In this document: positions 27,115 to 37,900 of the stretch, piece by piece | How positions within the stretch are numbered: the first letter of the stretch is position 1 | How the letters are laid out: the number at the start of each line of letters is the position of its first letter | NCBI GenBank assembly: GCA_003222245.1 | Contig: QHVH01000014.1 | Coordinates: 62,001-126,000, forward strand | Source: Blastocatellia bacterium AA13 | GTDB lineage: Bacteria; Acidobacteriota; Blastocatellia; UBA7656 | Reading direction: 5' to 3' | Length of the DNA: 64,000 bases | Translations under genes and position numbers: made by a program | Notes under the pieces: model-generated | Database searches by the model: none | Seen by the model: the letters and a program-made list of their open reading frames with translations, nothing else | What the model was told of the DNA's origin: nothing

Positions 27115-30100
27115 TCAGAGACGTTTTATTGACTCCGCCAGATCCGCCATGCTCAGCAACTGGCTGCAGCAGTCCCGCAGGTCAGCCTGCTTGAGCGCCC
27201 CATTGCCGTTCCTGGACAATCGATCCCTGACCTCGCGCGCATAGGTCTCGAATATCTGACTTCCCTGCTCGCGGAGCCTTGCCATCAGATCGTCCGAGCC
27301 GTTTGTCGTCTCCGGCGCTGGAAGCGAGTACCGGCGGCGCAGCCGGAGGCCCTCCATCGCGGCCTTTGTTCGGGCGAGATCCACGTAGTATCTGAAATAA
27401 AGCGAATCCACGGACCCCGAGCCGTTCGACGAGCCCGCAGCCTCGGCGCGGACCCTGGATCTGTTGTCATTAGAACTCGAATAATTTCGGGACCAGGCAA
27501 GCAGTGACTGGACATCTTCAAAACGCGCGAGCTCCGGATCTTCCAGGTGCTGCTTGAGGAACTCATCAATTTGGTCTTCGCTCATTTCGTCGAGCGTCTG
27601 GAATACCCTCAGATTCGACCGCATCAATATAGCCGTCGCGGTTTTGGTTTCATCCAGCCAGGCTTCGTCCTCGAATTCGCTCAAGGCCTTCGCCAGCGTC
27701 TTGACGGTTGGGTTCTCGAACAGCAGTCGAACCGGAACGTTGAGGTGGTAGTGGCCATTGATGCTGTTGATGACCTGAGTGACCAGTATCGAATGCCCGC
27801 CGAGCGCGAAGAAATCATCGTTCGGCTGCAGGGAGTCGACCTTGAGGAACTTGCGCCAGATAACGAGCAGCTCCCTTTCTATGTCGCTCACCGGCTCCAT
27901 CGGTTCGGAAACCCTGACGGCAACCGGCTCTGGAAGCCTCTTACGGTCGAGTTTGCCGTTCGACGTCAGCGGCGCCTCCGGAATCGTCATGATGCTGGAA
28001 GGCGTCATATAGTTCGGCAGCTTCTTACCGATGAAAGCGCTGACGTCCATTGCGTCAATCGAGGCGTCCGGGTTCTCCAGGACAACGTATGCCGCCAGGC
28101 GCTCGTCTTGATCGCCGAACCGATGAACTACGACGATGGCTTCCGCGACTCCCGGATACTGAGACAGAACGGATTCGATTTCTCCGAGCTCGATTCGCAG
28201 TCCTCTCAATTTAACCTGCGAATCGATCCGGCCGATGTACTCGATATTGCCGTCGTTTCTAAAGCGCGCCAAGTCGCCTGTTTTATAGAGGCGCGCATTC
28301 GGGCGCTTCGCGAACGGATTGGGTATGAACTGCCGTTGAGTCAGCTCCGGCTTGTTCAAATAACCCTCGGCGAGATTGCGGCCGCCGATGTAAAGCTCGC
28401 CCGATACTCCGATCGGGCACGGTTGAAGCTTCTCGTTCAGAATATAGATCTGCGTATTGGCGATGGGCCGCCCGATAGGCACGCTCAAATACTGGTCTCG
28501 CCATTGATCGCAATCCCAGCGCGTAACGTCGACGGCGGCCTCGGTCGGCCCGTACAAATTGTGCGCGCTCACCCCCGGCAAGGACTGCAGCCGCCTGCAT
28601 TGTTCAATCGTCAGGGCCTCGCCGCTGCAGATGATGCGCTTGAGCGAATCGCAACCGCTCAGATCTTCATGCAGAAATAGCTGGAGCATCGACGGGACGA
28701 AGTGCAGACAGGTCACCCGTCGCTTTCTTATCAACTCGACAAGATAGACGCTTTCTTTGTGCCGGGCAGGCTCCGCAATCACCAGACAGGCGCCCTCCGA
28801 CAAGGGCCAGAAGAACTCCCAGAGCGATACGTCAAAAGTAAACGGGGTCTTCTGCATTACGCGGTCGTTCGGCTCCAGCCTGTACGCCTCTTGCATCCAC
28901 TCAAGGCGATTGTAGATTGCGCCGTGTGAAACCATGACGCCCTTGGGTTGACCCGTGGAGCCGGATGTAAAAAGAACATAGGCGAGATCGGCGGGAGTCA
29001 GTTCCACCGGCGGCGCCGACCCATCCTCATCCGGATCGAATTCAAGCTCGTCAAGCACGATCGCGTTGACTTGATGATTCGACAAGGCAGCCAGACAATC
29101 AGACGTAGTCAACACGTGACTGACGCCGGCGTCGTTCAGCATGTAAGCGACGCGGCCCTCGGGAAAGTCCGGTTCGATCGGCATGTAAGCGGCGCCCGCC
29201 TTCAATATCGCGAACAAGCCCGCGACCATTTCCAGCGATCGATGCATGCTGATCCCTACTATGCTTCCTCGATTGACGCCGCGACCGCGCAGAAGTCTCG
29301 CGATAAGGTTCGCTCGGTGATCCAGCTCCCTGTAGCTCAGCTCTTGATCTTGAAAAATCAGCGCCGTCGCGTTCGGAGTCTCGTTGACCCATTTCTCGAA
29401 CCTGCCGTGAAGAGGCAGTACCTCAGGCCATTCACGTCGTGTGTCGTTCCATTGATCGAGGATGAGATCCTGCTCGCCCTGTGAAAGAAACGAGAATCCC
29501 GAAAGCTGCTCGTCGGGGTTCTTGATTACGTACTCGAGAGTGTTTACAAAATGGCCGGCCATCCGCCCGATCGTATCCAGCTCGAAGAGATCGGTGGCGT
29601 ATTCAAACACCGCTGAAAAGCCGTCCTCGGCTTCCGTAATCGCGAGAGTCAGGTCGAACTTGGAGACTTTTACGTCCAGGTTGAGGTCATCGGCGGGCTC
29701 GTCATCCGGCTTCGCCGCCTCCCGGTTGTTCGATCTTTCCGCGGACAGGTTTTGAAAGATGAACATAACCTGGAACAAAGGGTTATGACTGAGACTGCGC
29801 TCAGGCTGTAATTCGGATACTAGTTTTTCGAACGGCAACTCCTGATGCGCATACGCTCCGAGTGTAGTCTCCCGAACCTGCGCCAGAAGCTCGCGAAAAC
29901 TCATTCCCGGCGTGATGGAGCTGCAAAGAACGAGCGTATTCGTAAAGAAGCCGATCACCATCTCGAGATCCGACTGGGTGCGGTTGGCTATCGGCGTGCC
30001 GACGACAATCTTGAATTGATTCGTATAGCGGAACAATAAAACTTTGAACGCGCTCAGCAGCAGCATGAAAGGAACGACGCCGCTCTCGCGGCAGAGCGAT

Positions 30101-30933
30101 TTCAGCTCCGGCAGAAATGAGCGCGGCACGGTGAAAGGGTATAGAGCGCCCTTGAAAGACTGCCTCGCGGGACGAGGGTGGTCCAGTGGAAGCCCCAGCA
30201 CGGAAGGCGCGCCTTCCAACTGTCCCCGCCAGTATGAGAGTAATGATTTCAGCCTGTCTCCCTGAAGGAGCTCCCGTTGAGAAATCGAATAATCGACGTA
30301 TTGCAGCGGCGCCTCAGGCAGGTTCGGAGCCGTGCCCGAGTACGCGGCTTCATAGAAAATCGGGAATTCTTTTGTGAACAGGTTGATCGACCAGCCGTCG
30401 GAAATGATGTGGTGCATCACGACCAGCAACACGTTTTCGTTATTGCGCTGAAGGATCAACCGCACCCGCAGGAGGGGACCGGTCGCAAGATTGAAGGGAA
30501 CCCAGATGTGATCGTTAAGCGTCTGCGAGAGCGGCGGTGAATTGTGGGCTCGCAAGTCAATAATCGAAAAGTCGAGCCCTTCATTCACATCGTCCGCGAC
30601 TACCTGATAGGGATTATCGTCTTTGACTACAAAGCGGGTTCGAAACGCGCCGTGCCTTGCGACGATCTGTCGAAGGCTCTCTTCGACTAGACGCGGGTTG
30701 ACTGCCCCGCGCATAGGTAAGATGGTCGGAATGTTGTAAATGCAACTATCCGGCTCCATCTGCTCAAGAAACCACAAACGCTCCTGCGAGAACGATAGCG
30801 GCGCGTACTTCGGCCGCTGTGCGACCCTGGCCGGAAAATCCGCCCGGCCTACCGTTTTGTTTTTCTTGAGTTTTTGCTCGAGTAACGCCAGCTTCGCCGG
30901 CGATAATTGAGCAATGCGCCGTTCTAAGTCCAT
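27115..30933 (-). CDS. nonribosomal peptide synthetase, C-A-T, serine-like A domain, with C-terminal extension
   Basis: A 1272-residue NRPS from ATG 30933. The C domain has SFSQERLWFLEQM and HHIISDGWS. The A domain has VLFTSGSTGQPKG, FDVSLWEFF, HFVPSMLQ, CSGEAL, NLYGPTEAAVDV, YKTGDLA and the A10 lysine in LTSNGKLDRK. The aligned code is DVWHISLVDK, almost identical to serine codes such as EntF. The T domain has FFALGGHSILVTQ. About 200 residues follow it: acidic, then a Ser/Asn linker and helical segments rich in Arg and Leu, possibly a docking or recruitment domain. It may be the first module, since no initiation domain is visible. Confidence 0.93.
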   Translation of the reverse strand: MDLERRIAQLSPAKLALLEQKLKKNKTVGRADFPARVAQRPKYAPLSFSQERLWFLEQMEPDSCIYNIPTILPMRGAVNPRLVEESLRQIVARHGAFRTRFVVKDDNPYQVVADDVNEGLDFSIIDLRAHNSPPLSQTLNDHIWVPFNLATGPLLRVRLILQRNNENVLLVVMHHIISDGWSINLFTKEFPIFYEAAYSGTAPNLPEAPLQYVDYSISQRELLQGDRLKSLLSYWRGQLEGAPSVLGLPLDHPRPARQSFKGALYPFTVPRSFLPELKSLCRESGVVPFMLLLSAFKVLLFRYTNQFKIVVGTPIANRTQSDLEMVIGFFTNTLVLCSSITPGMSFRELLAQVRETTLGAYAHQELPFEKLVSELQPERSLSHNPLFQVMFIFQNLSAERSNNREAAKPDDEPADDLNLDVKVSKFDLTLAITEAEDGFSAVFEYATDLFELDTIGRMAGHFVNTLEYVIKNPDEQLSGFSFLSQGEQDLILDQWNDTRREWPEVLPLHGRFEKWVNETPNATALIFQDQELSYRELDHRANLIARLLRGRGVNRGSIVGISMHRSLEMVAGLFAILKAGAAYMPIEPDFPEGRVAYMLNDAGVSHVLTTSDCLAALSNHQVNAIVLDELEFDPDEDGSAPPVELTPADLAYVLFTSGSTGQPKGVMVSHGAIYNRLEWMQEAYRLEPNDRVMQKTPFTFDVSLWEFFWPLSEGACLVIAEPARHKESVYLVELIRKRRVTCLHFVPSMLQLFLHEDLSGCDSLKRIICSGEALTIEQCRRLQSLPGVSAHNLYGPTEAAVDVTRWDCDQWRDQYLSVPIGRPIANTQIYILNEKLQPCPIGVSGELYIGGRNLAEGYLNKPELTQRQFIPNPFAKRPNARLYKTGDLARFRNDGNIEYIGRIDSQVKLRGLRIELGEIESVLSQYPGVAEAIVVVHRFGDQDERLAAYVVLENPDASIDAMDVSAFIGKKLPNYMTPSSIMTIPEAPLTSNGKLDRKRLPEPVAVRVSEPMEPVSDIERELLVIWRKFLKVDSLQPNDDFFALGGHSILVTQVINSINGHYHLNVPVRLLFENPTVKTLAKALSEFEDEAWLDETKTATAILMRSNLRVFQTLDEMSEDQIDEFLKQHLEDPELARFEDVQSLLAWSRNYSSSNDNRSRVRAEAAGSSNGSGSVDSLYFRYYVDLARTKAAMEGLRLRRRYSLPAPETTNGSDDLMARLREQGSQIFETYAREVRDRLSRNGNGALKQADLRDCCSQLLSMADLAESIKRL

Positions 30934-31165
30934 CTTATTGGAACACCTATGGCCAAACCCGCCCGCCTTACAGCACAGGCAAAAGACCCCGGAATAGACC
31001 GGGATCTGACTACCGGCTTGCTCGTTCACCCGACGAGCAAAATTAGACGTGCAGAGGCTGGGAGATTTATTTAGACCGAAGCCAGGTCTTCAAGTCAAAA
31101 AGTCACGCCTTATCATACGAACCATGAGCTGCGGAATCCGCAATGCCTCATGGCCCGTTCTCCGG

Positions 31166-31747
31166 CTAGGAGATATTGATAGTAGACAGAATGTTAGATG
31201 CTATTGCATTCACTGTTTGGGGATCGAGGTTCTTGGTGTTGGACCAAGCCTGTTGTAGATCCGCCAGATACGCTTGATAAGCGTCCTGCCGCCGATTGGT
31301 GAAATGTGTTACGGGATCACTACCTTGTTGTTCGTTTGCCGACTTATCAGCAAGCTCTCTCAGTTTGGCTTCGGTGTCGGCGTAGATTTGTCGAACCTGC
31401 TTCTCGTATTCGATCTGGGCTTGCGCGCGCGCCGCGAACGCATCCTCGAGACTACCGCCGGTTTGCTCACCCAGATTGCTGAGGTGCTTTCGCGTAGCTT
31501 CCGTCACCGCGTTGTAGGCATCTTGCTCGATCTTGCGAATCTTGTCCTGCAGGTCGAGCCACGTATGCGCTTGCTTTTTGACTGCTGATTCTTGTGCCGC
31601 AAGATGTGCTTGTGCGAATTTCGCTGATGCATCCTGGAACGGTTTTAGGACGTCTTCCGGTCCCTGGGTAGGAGTTGAAGACTTTTCCGACGGATTATCT
31701 CCTTGCTTCTCTGAAAACGTTTCCCCTGGTTTCTTTTGAGATGCCAT
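31166..31747 (-). CDS. 193-residue helical protein of unknown function
   Basis: An ATG at 31747 with AGGAGG seven bases upstream starts a 193-residue protein. It has a charged Ser/Glu/Lys-rich head of about 35 residues and then long Ala/Gln/Glu-rich helices likely to form coiled coils (KKQAHTWLDLQDKIRKIEQ, AQAQIEYEKQVRQIYADTE). No signal peptide or membrane segment. It could be phasin-like or a scaffold, but I recognise no family. It is the most upstream gene of the run, 232 bp before the serine-type NRPS, so its membership of the biosynthetic cluster is uncertain. Confidence 0.7.
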   Translation of the reverse strand: MASQKKPGETFSEKQGDNPSEKSSTPTQGPEDVLKPFQDASAKFAQAHLAAQESAVKKQAHTWLDLQDKIRKIEQDAYNAVTEATRKHLSNLGEQTGGSLEDAFAARAQAQIEYEKQVRQIYADTEAKLRELADKSANEQQGSDPVTHFTNRRQDAYQAYLADLQQAWSNTKNLDPQTVNAIASNILSTINIS

Positions 31748-31846
31748 CACAATCCTCCTGAACGTTGATCGCAGTTATTGATTTACGATGGTGATGTCAA
31801 TCACCTGGATGTTTTTAGAAGTCCTCGGTTGCTTTTTTCCACAATT

Positions 31847-31872
31847 GTTACGGTACGATAAAGTACCGTAAC
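31847..31872. promoter_or_regulatory. perfect 10-bp inverted repeat, candidate operator
   Basis: GTTACGGTAC and GTACCGTAAC flank a 6-bp spacer. It lies about 100 bp upstream of the first gene of the biosynthetic run and 55 bp beyond the stop of the giant LysM gene. No T-tract follows on either strand, so a transcription-factor site (TetR-type palindrome) is more likely than a terminator. The cognate regulator is not in the window. Confidence 0.5.
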
Positions 31873-31926
31873 AGCCTCAGAGATTGCAAGAGAAAACATG
31901 GAGCCAAGGCCGCACTTTACAATATA

Positions 31927-34900
31927 TTAAGCTCCAGTTTTGCCCCCGCTCAACACCTCCCGCGGCCGGGCCGATCCTCCCCTTTCAGGTAATGCATTTG
32001 AAGGGTCCAACTGAAAGTACAGGAGGCTCGCTCTCAAGATCGGTTGCGGGTTCCCCGCCTCTATCGAAGACAATAGTGACACGGACAAATAGTAACCCGC
32101 GCCTCGGGTAGCCGGAGAATTATTCGAGTACCACCAGTCGATCGCGCCGAACAGCCGGTCCGCCAGTGTCGAAGTATTTTCGTCGGGCGGACAGAGCAAT
32201 ATCGGCAGCAGCGTGATCATGCCTTCTTCATCCTGAGCGGTCGGCGCCTGTAGCTCATATCCATACCGGGCGGATACCCCAACACTCGGATTCTGATTGA
32301 AATTGTTTTGCGTCAGCGTTGTTATCAGCGAAGCCAACGGCTGCTCCAATTGACTCGTCAGGCCAGAGCCGAACTGAATCATCGCATCCGTGGTCAGGAA
32401 CGGAACCAGCTTGTCCGCGAAGCCGACCAGCGGAGTCGTGTAGACAAACACAGGATTCGTCCCCGTTCTGGTCCCGCTCATAAGTTGGTTGTTCCGCGTG
32501 ATCGAAACGCCGGCCCACGCGTTCTGGAACGTAATCAGATCTATCGGATAACCAAACTGCCACTCCGTCGCCATAAGCGTCTGAATTGCCGGCTCATTCG
32601 ACGGATAAGAATAGGTGCAGGACGGCGGCGTGCTCGTGTTTGGAGTCTTGTTAAGCGTGACCATCCGGCCCTGAACCAGGATGCTTATATCAGGCCATCC
32701 AAGCACCGAACCGGTCGAGTCTTCGCTTGGACCCGAGTCAAGCGTGAGAATCACGTCTTGCAAATTGCCTTCGTTATCGCTCAGCTTTGCAAGACTGTAC
32801 TGATAGACCCAGCCGCTCATATTCGCGGTGGCCGGAGACTGGGCGCCACAGCCGGTCGACGTCCAGGCCGCCCATCCGGTCGCGACGTCATTTGCCAGGG
32901 TCGCCAGCGCCGCAATCGCGCTTGTCGCCTTGGCGTTCGTCGATCCCGGCGCAGTCGTCGGCAGCATATTTAGATCAGCTTGAACGGCGGGCCAAACCGT
33001 AATGAAGCGGGCGAGCGCTTCGGGCAAGGTGAATTCTCGGGCGAACGAAGCTCTCAATGCCGGAGACTGGTTGAATACGACCTGTAGATTCGTATCATCC
33101 TGCGCCGCGCTGTTGTGCGAATAGGTGAATTTATATGTCCAATTTCTTAGGTCGCTCGCCTGTTGGGGAGTCTTCGTGAATTCACCCGACTGATCGAGCA
33201 TCACCGGCAGATTAGGATAGGCCCTCAGCGGAATCGGAATCTCAACCATTCCTATGTCGCTGCTTGCCTGCGCCACGCGATCAAAGGGCAAGACGAATGA
33301 AAGCCAGTTGGAGGCTTGAAAACCCTTGCCGTCCGGAGGTCCCGTCGGATACTCCATCGAATTCACGCGGTAATCCAGATTCAACGTGAGACTGCGGTTC
33401 GCGGCCGCCGACTTCGCGCTGAATAAGAACGTCAAACTCGACTGTTCTGTTTGCGTGGGGAGGGCAAGCTCGACCTTTGCCGTAGACAGGCTGAACGCCT
33501 GCCCGCTTTGCAGCGCGTAAACCATCACGCCCTGTTGCAAAGGCGTCATCGCAAGAAACACCGGAACCTGATCCGGAGTCGTGCCCGCCAACAACGCTAT
33601 GGCCTCCAGGGTCTCCGTGCCCTTCAGCGTGACCTTCTGCTGGTTGATGTTATAGGTTCCAGCCGGTATCAATCCCGCGACCGCCGCATTCGCAAGCCCG
33701 ATCTGCTGCAGCGACCCGTCGAAAAATGCGGCCAGCATTTCGAACGTGTCGTTCGCCAATGTCTTGTAACTCAGGCCCGACACGTTGATCGTCGTATTCG
33801 CGCTGAAGAGCCCCAGCGACGAGTTCAACAAAGTCATTCCGGCGGCCAGTTGAGTTACCGAAGCTCCCAACGCCTCCGCAACGCTGTTCAGAGTGTCCGA
33901 AGCCGTTATGGTGTGCTTGTTATTCTCGTATTGAACGATCTGGCCCGCCGCAAGAATTCCCGGATAAGCCGCGATGATCTCGGCTATGTAGGCGGCGCTC
34001 ACATTGAAATATGATGCCGGCACGCCGAGGTCGTCCTTGGCTCCGGTCAGATACGACGACGTAGTGACCTTGCCGGATAGTCGAGCCGCGGTAACCGCGT
34101 CGTTATAGGGCGAGCTCGTGACGTCGACCGGATACTGAACGACGGCGTTCACGGTGTAGGCCTGCGAGAGCTGAACCAGCAGGTTCTGCTTCAACGTCTC
34201 CTGAGCAGGTATGATCCGCGCCGAAGGCGGGTTGCTGCTCAGGATGTTGGTCAACTGACCCGCGATAGCTCCCGCAATCGTGTCCTTCGCGTTCGTTATC
34301 GTGGTGAAATCGCCCGGGTCCATCTGATAAGCGGGCACGGCATAAGCAGGCGAGAGGAACACATCCATCGCCTCCAGAAATGTCCTGCCCCATACATCGA
34401 GATCGACCGAGTGGAACGAAAGCGTCTGGCCCGTCGTCAGCCCTTGTCCGCTGACATAGCCCGGCACTTGAACGTTCTCTCCCCAAAGCGAATTGCAGAT
34501 GGGCGGCACTCCGAAGAAAGCCGGGCTCGATGCCTGCAATTGGTAATTGATCGGAGTAGGCGAGCCGCCTGCCGGCTTGAAGTCTACAACCCAGACCGGT
34601 CGTTGAGACGACGTATCCTCTTCCGAAACTCCCTGGCCCGTCGCCGCTTTCAATCCCGGGAAAGCCGCTTCGAAGGCTGCTGCAAACGGAGTGAGCGACG
34701 CGAATGAATTCGACGTATCGAGCGAGCCCCGCGGAGAAATCGCTGTTGCCGATTGATAAACCGAAGTCACGCCGAAGAAGTCCGGATCGACCAGATTAGG
34801 CTGCCCGGCCGTCGGGCTGTACAACCGATCCATCTCCAGCTCGACGACGAGCGGGAACGAGGTCGCCGGCAGGTTCTGGGTCGCCGATTGTTGAATCGTG

Positions 34901-37900
34901 ACCGGGGGCGGCGAGGGCGGAAGCACCGCCGATGATCCGCTCACAAGGGCCGCGCCGATGTTGGCGTCGGCGAGTTGAGATACGGTCACTGTCGCCGTCG
35001 ATTGTTGAGAAGCAAGATACGCATTGCACCTGTCAACCATCGAAGCGAACGTGTCTCCTGATTGAGTCGTGTAGCTGAATGTGATCGAACTCGAGGGCGG
35101 CGTGTAGCTGACCGATACGCCGGGCTGCACGAAGCCGACCAGAATCGCGTTCGCCGTCGCAATCGTGCTCGCCGAGACATTGTACTTCGCGCCGGCCGCT
35201 GAAAGTGACTGTGCCGAGCCGCCGGTCACCGGCGGTATGACTATCAACGCACCGCTTTGAATAATGCCTTGATCCTGTATCGCCGTTGCGAGTTGGGCCG
35301 CCGTAACCGTCGAGTCCTGCTGCTGCAACGCCGCCAGCAATCCCGCGAACGTCGAATCGGTCGAAGTCTCGACACGGCCGTTTCCAACGTTCAGCGAAAC
35401 ACCGGAATTGAGGATGCCCGGAAGATCCTGACTGAGCGCCATCAGGTCGAGAGGCTGAACGCCAAAGCTCCGGGCGAGCGCGCTGAACGTCTCGGTTCCG
35501 GCCGCTCGATACGGCCACGCAACGGGCGACAGGCACGAAACCCGCCCCGGAATGATTATCGAAGTCTGAACAAGGAGTTCCGTCGCCGCATTCGCCGCCG
35601 CAAGCGCATCCAATGCGAGCTGATGCTTCGACGCAACCGCCGCAAGCGTATCGAATCCGGAATACGTCGCCGTAGTGATTCCCAGCAGCGTGCTCTGCGG
35701 GAAGATTCCCGCAAGATCCAAATTCGACTGCGCCGTATCGGCTATCGAATAAGAGTACTTATTCTGAATCGCCGCGAAGGTCTGTCCCGGTTGAATGACG
35801 AGGTCGGGAATGTTCAGCGCGATCTTGGGCGCGAACATTCCGGGCGTTGTTTGATTCAACGTTGCCGCGCTGACCGGATCGACCGTGAGGTGATACTGCG
35901 AAGCGAATGCCTGCGAGACCCTGGTGAAAGTATCGCCGTCCTGCACCTGATAGGTAACCGTAGCGCTTCCCTGCCCCGGAGCCGTGAACTTGAAGCCCAC
36001 CGCAAGCACGCCCGGAACATCGTTCGCCTTGACGATTCCGGCGATGCTGCAATTCATTGTCGCGGTCAGGTCCTGTGCTCTCTCGGAACCGGTGGTCGTA
36101 TAGCTCCGCGCCTGCGGAGTCGTCATGTCGATGCTCTCTGTGAGCGGAGTCGACTGATTATTTGTAGCGATCTGTGCCGCGGTCACGCTGTAACCAAGCT
36201 TCGCCGCCGCCTCCACGATGCTCTGTAAGCTGTCTTGCGGACGCACGGAGTAAATGATCGGGACTTGAAGAGGTCCGCTAAACAACGCGTTCTGAGCGGC
36301 CGTCTTATTCGCGTTGAAAAGCTGGCCCGGCGTTATACCAAACGATCCCGCGACACCGCCGACCGTATCCGAGCCGCCTGTCGTGTATTGATAAGCCTGA
36401 AGCGCGCCCATCGCCGTCGTGAATAGAAATGCGTGGGCCGCGAATTGAATGCTCGACGACTTATCCAAGAGGTACGGATCGGCAGGATTCCGGCTCGTGT
36501 CATTCATCGAGCTCACATCAAGCGAGCTTCTGTAGCGAAGGATCAAATCCGGCTGTTGAATCTGATAGTAAATCTGCTTCAGGTTGGCCGCGGCTCCAAT
36601 CGCAGCCTGAATAGCCGGAGTCGGATTGCTCGCAGCGTCGGGAGTGTACCTGCTCGGTTGAAACGCGATACCGATGACAAGCTCCGGATTGCTCTGGTCC
36701 CCGTTGAATAGATACGACAGCACGACTCCGGGCCACTGCCCGAATCCGATGATGTCGTCTATGTAGCCCGCCGGAATCGGATTAAGGGCGAGCGGCGGGT
36801 TGGCTGTTCCGGTGTTCCCGAAGATGTCTCGATACGAGACTCCAAGTTGCACGGTTGAATTCCGCGCGATCCCCGCATACGGCCCGCCTACCTTCGCCGG
36901 CAGCGCAAGCTCTATCGTCGAAGTCGCGGGCGCAACGTCGTCGATGCCCTGCGCGAACAGGCTCACCGAAAAGACCTGCGAATAATTCAACGTAGTCGTG
37001 TCTATGTCCTGAACGCCGAGCAAGGTATCGCCGCCCTGTGGATTCGGATCGGTCGGCCCCGCCGGAAGCCCTTGTCCCGAGCTGTTGAAGAAACCATTCG
37101 ACGTGATGCCGTACTCGACCATCTGGAAGATCTGTTCTACATACTGCTGCCCTTCGCTCTCGGAGCTCGTCGGCGCGGGCCGCACCATCTGGAATCCGGT
37201 GTTGCCCGGTTGCACCGCCGCGGTCTGATCCAGTTGACCGGCCGCGAACTGGACCAATGCACCCATCCGCAGAATGGCCGTGCCGGCTGAATTCAAGCTC
37301 GCGAGCGTGCTCAGTGAAACGCCCTTGTCGGCTGATATTGAGCCGAAGGTGTCTCCTTCTTGAATCGGATAGGCTGCCGAAGATGAGAGTTGAATCGAAG
37401 CGCCCGGCTGCAATAGCCCTCTAACATCTTGATTGACCGTGACCAGGCCCGTGACATCGATAGTCGCCCCATAAGTAGAGTTGTACGTTGTAACCAAACC
37501 CTGAAGCGAGTTGTCAGGCGCGGACGGCTGCACCGGCAGCACAATCGGTTGAACAAAGACGTTAACCGACGTCGCGTCGATGTTGTCGGCTACAACAGCG
37601 CAGTTGATGAAACTCGGCAGCGCCATCGAGGTCGGCGTAGCCGGAGTTGTTCCATTCAGGACAACCAGCAGACCAATAGTCGCCGAATTGCCGCTCGCGA
37701 ACGCGCCATCCGGAATCGCGCTGCCGCCGTTGGCATTGAAATAATTCAGATAATAGCCGCCGCTTCGCACGATACCACATTGCCAAAGCAGATTCAGAAA
37801 ATCGGGAGCATCCCCGATCGCTCCCGCATAAGGCGATAGCGCCGCTACAAGCCTCCGCGCCAGCAGAGCCGCGCGAGCCGTGACGTTCGCGGTCGGGCTG

